Below, piece by piece: positions 61,066 to 64,000 of a stretch of DNA of 64,000 nt (position 1 is its first letter; every line of letters starts with the position of its first letter). The stretch is from Erysipelotrichaceae bacterium 66202529. Lineage in GTDB: Bacteria; Bacillota_I; Bacilli_A; Erysipelotrichales; Erysipelotrichaceae. The notes under the pieces are model-generated. The model ran no database searches. It was given only the letters and a program-made list of their open reading frames with translations, and was not told the DNA's origin. Made by a program: the position numbers and the translations under genes. The stretch covers positions 2,976,001 to 3,040,000 of the forward strand of contig CP046174.1 of assembly GCA_017161075.1 (NCBI GenBank), given 5' to 3'.

Positions 61066-64000
61066 TTATTCTATTACAATTTTCACGGTATTTGCCGCAT
61101 CACTGCGATAAAACGGCTGCGATTCCGTATTTATGATATCGACCGTATTCGCCATGCCGCTTTCGATTTTCAGTATGCCCTGCTCGGTTTCCGCTTCTTG
61201 ATTGATGATAAAGCTGACACTTCCCCTTCCGCTGGTTTCCCGTATCTGATAGGTTCCATACGGCAGGTTTTCCAGCTGCTCAATGAAATCGTTATCCTTA
61301 TCGAGTGTTACGAAACGGTTGAAGGTATCCGATGTCACCTGCATGACATAGGACTGTGTGTCCGCTGGACGCTGCAGCTCCCCCTGTGCATTGCGCAGCT
61401 GCTTGGTCAGCTTCATCGTACCGTTTTGTACACCGCCGGTACGGTTGATAATACCGATGACCATGGTGGTACCCGGCAGAACGGTAAACTTCGCCTCATC
61501 CACCAGCTCCGGTGAATTGACCAGATACTGTATCGGATAGGAAGATCCGATCTCCTGTACCTGATAGGTGCCGCTTGGATAGGTGTTCAGTGACTGATGC
61601 CAGCTGTTATCAACCGTCAGATCATATACCTGATCGATGCCTTCCCCCGTAATGCGGAACTGGTACGTATCCGGTGCGCTCGGCGGCAGATAGTTGCCGT
61701 CATCATCCAGCATATACTTGAATACCTCAATCGTGCTGCGATTGACGATCAGCTCATTGATAACCTCTACTACATTGCTGGCGGCATCCCCCATGGTTAC
61801 CGTCGCACTGTCGGTTTCCGCTCCGCCGTTGACACGGTAGGTGGTGATAAACTGTGTATTATTGATTTCGCGTATGCTGTAGGTTCCCTTTGGCAGATCA
61901 TTGACCACATAGGTGAAGGAATTGCCGAAATTCAGATCAACCCTGCGCATCGTTGTCATGTTATAGATTTCAACGGTATAGTGGTCTCCATCCGCCGGGC
62001 GGATCAGCGTTCCGTTTGCCTGTTTGATAAATTTCGTGATTTCCAGCTTTCCATAGCTGCTTTTCAGTGCATTGATAATGCTGACATTATGGGCATCCCC
62101 CTGTACCTGCACGGTAGCAGAGGAGCTTTCCTGTGCATCGTTCACGATATACGTCACATCGAAGCCGGAGACCTCCAGCTCCTTTACCTGATAGGTTCCC
62201 GCTGCCAGATTGCGCAGGGTGCTTTTCCAGTTGTTATTCTTTTGCAGCACAACATTGGTCTGCATATCCGCACCGCTCAAAGCAACGACAAAGCGCTGGG
62301 TATCGGATGGCAGAACCAGTTGTCCGCTGGCATTGCGGATGAATTTGGACAAGGTGATTGCACCGCCGCTGCCTGCTGTGGCATCGATCATGCGTACCTC
62401 ATTGGCATTCTTTTCGACATGCACGATACCGTTTGCCACCTCGCTGCCGCCGTTGATAATATAGGTCACCTGATCATCACTGTCAACCTCATCAATCACA
62501 TACCAGCCATCCATCAGATCCTTGAGTACGATGCTCCAGTCATTGGCTGCATTCAGCGTGAACACCTCATTATAGCCTGGCTTGGAAACATGCACACGGG
62601 TCACAAAATCCGCTGTAGGACGCGTCAGCTTTCCACCCTCGCCGCGCATAAACTTTTCGATGCGGATACTGCCAAAGGCTTCCCGGACGGTATTGATAAT
62701 CTGTACCGTATTGCTGTTTGCCTCCACATTGACGATTGCACTGTTGACCTCACTTGCACCGTTGACGATATAGCTCACATCATGCTGGTCGTCAACCTCA
62801 TCCACGACGTACACACCGTCCGCAAGATCATCGACCCTTAAAGACCAGTTGTTTTCCCGGTTCAGTACAAACACCTCATTGTAGCCCGGACGGGAAATGT
62901 GTACACGGGATACAAAATCCTCATCCGGACGCACCAAATCCTGATTGCGTCGCATATATTTATCCAGCTGAATGCTGCCTGAGGCACTGCTTTGCGGCGT
63001 ATCGATGATCTGCACCGTACTGCCGCTGCCTGCGACATGTACGATTCCGCGATCCACTTCATTTCCCCCGTTGATAATAAAGCTGACCGCATCTGTGGTA
63101 GTCGTTTCACTGATGACATAATCGCCCGCCTTTAAATCTGAAAGCATACACATCCAGCGATTGGACGCATCCAGTGTAACCAGCTGGTTATAGGATGGTC
63201 CGGAAATATGAAAGACATAGGAGGCATCCCTGTGCGGACGCATCAGCATACCATCCTGGCGGATATACTTCGCCATCGTGATACTGCCGCTGTCCTGTAT
63301 CTGCTCCTGATTGATAATCTGCACCTGATGCCCACTGTGCTCTACAACTACAATGGCACGGTCTACCTGCGTACCGCCGTCGATGATATAGGAGACATCA
63401 TCATGATCCAGCTCGTCAACCACATACGTTCCATTCGGCAGCGGGCCGATCGTTTCCGTAAAGCCGTTACGATCAGACAGCGTATAGATTTCATTATATC
63501 CCGGAGAGGATACATGAATGCGATAGCTTCCCTGCACCGGTCTGTTCAGCAGTCCCTGTGCATCCTCAATATACTTGCTCAAAGTGATGCTTCCGGTATT
63601 TCCTGCCCCCTGCGGATTGATGATATTCACCGTATTGGCATTCTGCATGACATGAACGATTCCCCTGGCCAGCGGCGCCGCATTGTTGACAACATACTGT
63701 ACGCCCTTTTGCTCACGTTCCTCCATGACCTCATACCAGCCATCCTTCAGATTGCGGACACTGGCATAGAAATGATTTGCGTAATTCAGAAGAACTCTGC
63801 TTGTTTCCTCTTCTCCCTTGATACGGATCCAGAAGCTGTCCTGCTCCTGCGGATAACAATAACACCCCTCTGTATCCCGGATCAGCTTACACAGCTCAAT
63901 ACTGCCGTTTCTTGTCTGCGCTTCCTCATTGATGACCTTGACATCCACATGTTCCTCACACACATTGATCAGCGCACTCTGTGATTCCTTTCCTCCGTTG
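61066..64000 (-). CDS. Giant tandem-repeat protein, CnaB-like repeats (partial)
   Basis: About 977 residues are seen and the frame stays open to the window edge, so the N-terminus lies outside. The visible part is nine tandem units of about 100 residues plus the end of another. Unit pattern: GSIxLxKYI, ~10 residues, RPxxxxYxIHVSxPGYNEVFTL, NxWSxxLxDLxxGxYVIDEVD, VTYIINGGSEVxxGIVHV, VxIIN. The β-strand order, with Lys in the first strand, a central Glu in YxVxE and a terminal Asn in IIN, resembles CnaB/SpaA-type domains that form Lys-Asn isopeptide bonds. The C-terminus (YRSDAANTVKIVIE) has no LPxTG, membrane segment or known wall-binding domain. It may be a surface, spore-coat or secreted fibre protein; location is open. 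Codon composition is more GC-rich than neighbours. Confidence 0.85.
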   Translation of the reverse strand, partial: NGGKESQSALINVCEEHVDVKVINEEAQTRNGSIELCKLIRDTEGCYCYPQEQDSFWIRIKGEEETSRVLLNYANHFYASVRNLKDGWYEVMEEREQKGVQYVVNNAAPLARGIVHVMQNANTVNIINPQGAGNTGSITLSKYIEDAQGLLNRPVQGSYRIHVSSPGYNEIYTLSDRNGFTETIGPLPNGTYVVDELDHDDVSYIIDGGTQVDRAIVVVEHSGHQVQIINQEQIQDSGSITMAKYIRQDGMLMRPHRDASYVFHISGPSYNQLVTLDASNRWMCMLSDLKAGDYVISETTTTDAVSFIINGGNEVDRGIVHVAGSGSTVQIIDTPQSSASGSIQLDKYMRRNQDLVRPDEDFVSRVHISRPGYNEVFVLNRENNWSLRVDDLADGVYVVDEVDDQHDVSYIVNGASEVNSAIVNVEANSNTVQIINTVREAFGSIRIEKFMRGEGGKLTRPTADFVTRVHVSKPGYNEVFTLNAANDWSIVLKDLMDGWYVIDEVDSDDQVTYIINGGSEVANGIVHVEKNANEVRMIDATAGSGGAITLSKFIRNASGQLVLPSDTQRFVVALSGADMQTNVVLQKNNNWKSTLRNLAAGTYQVKELEVSGFDVTYIVNDAQESSSATVQVQGDAHNVSIINALKSSYGKLEITKFIKQANGTLIRPADGDHYTVEIYNMTTMRRVDLNFGNSFTYVVNDLPKGTYSIREINNTQFITTYRVNGGAETDSATVTMGDAASNVVEVINELIVNRSTIEVFKYMLDDDGNYLPPSAPDTYQFRITGEGIDQVYDLTVDNSWHQSLNTYPSGTYQVQEIGSSYPIQYLVNSPELVDEAKFTVLPGTTMVIGIINRTGGVQNGTMKLTKQLRNAQGELQRPADTQSYVMQVTSDTFNRFVTLDKDNDFIEQLENLPYGTYQIRETSGRGSVSFIINQEAETEQGILKIESGMANTVDIINTESQPFYRSDAANTVKIVIE

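Noticed and set aside
61597..62841. 414-codon plus-strand ORF across the repeat protein
   Set aside because: It is antisense to the tandem-repeat gene and owes its length to the repetitive, GC-richer codon pattern. No ribosome site, and its own 'repeats' are just the complement.

Overview
The window looks like the chromosome of an anaerobic, low-to-moderate GC Gram-positive bacterium (Bacillota), most likely of the Erysipelotrichaceae / [Clostridium] innocuum type. This is inferred from strong AGGAGG-type ribosome sites, a one-gene pyruvate:ferredoxin oxidoreductase, a CBS-containing Mn-dependent pyrophosphatase, DUF1836 and PocR proteins, Amidase_3 cell-wall hydrolases and two Rpn-family genes. 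No ribosomal RNA, prophage or CRISPR array was seen. Most genes stand alone or in groups of two or three, separated by clear intrinsic terminators.

Layout. 1-13 kb: the end of a flavin-dependent oxidoreductase, a ZIP metal transporter, Rpn copy 1, PocR-domain, metallo-beta-lactamase-fold and flavin-reductase proteins, several small unknowns, then fumarase and malic enzyme facing each other, a metallophosphoesterase and DUF1836. 13-31 kb: asparaginase, tRNA-Glu, RlmI-type methyltransferase, tRNA-Asn, an SDR/TetR pair, a GGDEF-EAL protein, a UvrD-like helicase, an amidase, a DUF368 lipid-carrier transporter, a DeoR/mannose-6-phosphate isomerase pair and a two-gene ABC transporter. 31-43 kb: Rpn copy 2 (inverted relative to copy 1), an orphan PTS IIB, a phosphonate-type ABC uptake locus (phnD, phnC, two phnE, GntR regulator), an ABC-2 exporter divergent from an HTH/membrane-protein pair, and a FUSC-HAD fusion. 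44-57 kb: a P-type ATPase behind a yybP-ykoY (Mn2+) riboswitch, a TPR-GAF-GGDEF protein, the Mn-dependent pyrophosphatase, an IS1634-type element bounded by a 255-bp duplication, an HTH-membrane regulator, a membrane-anchored amidase and an AI-2E family protein. 57-64 kb: pyruvate:ferredoxin oxidoreductase and a very long tandem-repeat protein that runs off the right edge.

The most interesting signals are: (1) four dispersed copies of a ~110-bp imperfect palindrome with GGTTCTTTC-type termini, one flanked by a perfect 8-bp direct repeat, which looks like an undescribed MITE; (2) two Rpn genes that are nearly identical from upstream of the start to about codon 240 and then switch abruptly to different C-termini, with a possible internal start that could make an intragenic antitoxin; (3) a FUSC transporter domain fused to a HAD domain lacking its nucleophilic Asp; (4) an IS insertion with a 255-bp duplication of the ppaC 5' region; (5) a giant CnaB-like repeat protein without a visible cell-wall anchor. 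Functionally, fumarase, malic enzyme and pyruvate:ferredoxin oxidoreductase connect C4-dicarboxylates to pyruvate and acetyl-CoA, and the Mn riboswitch/ATPase near the Mn-dependent pyrophosphatase suggests manganese control in the 44-51 kb segment.

Coordinates of short sites were counted by eye and may be off by a base or two. Protein family calls rest on recognised motifs and overall resemblance, not on database searches.
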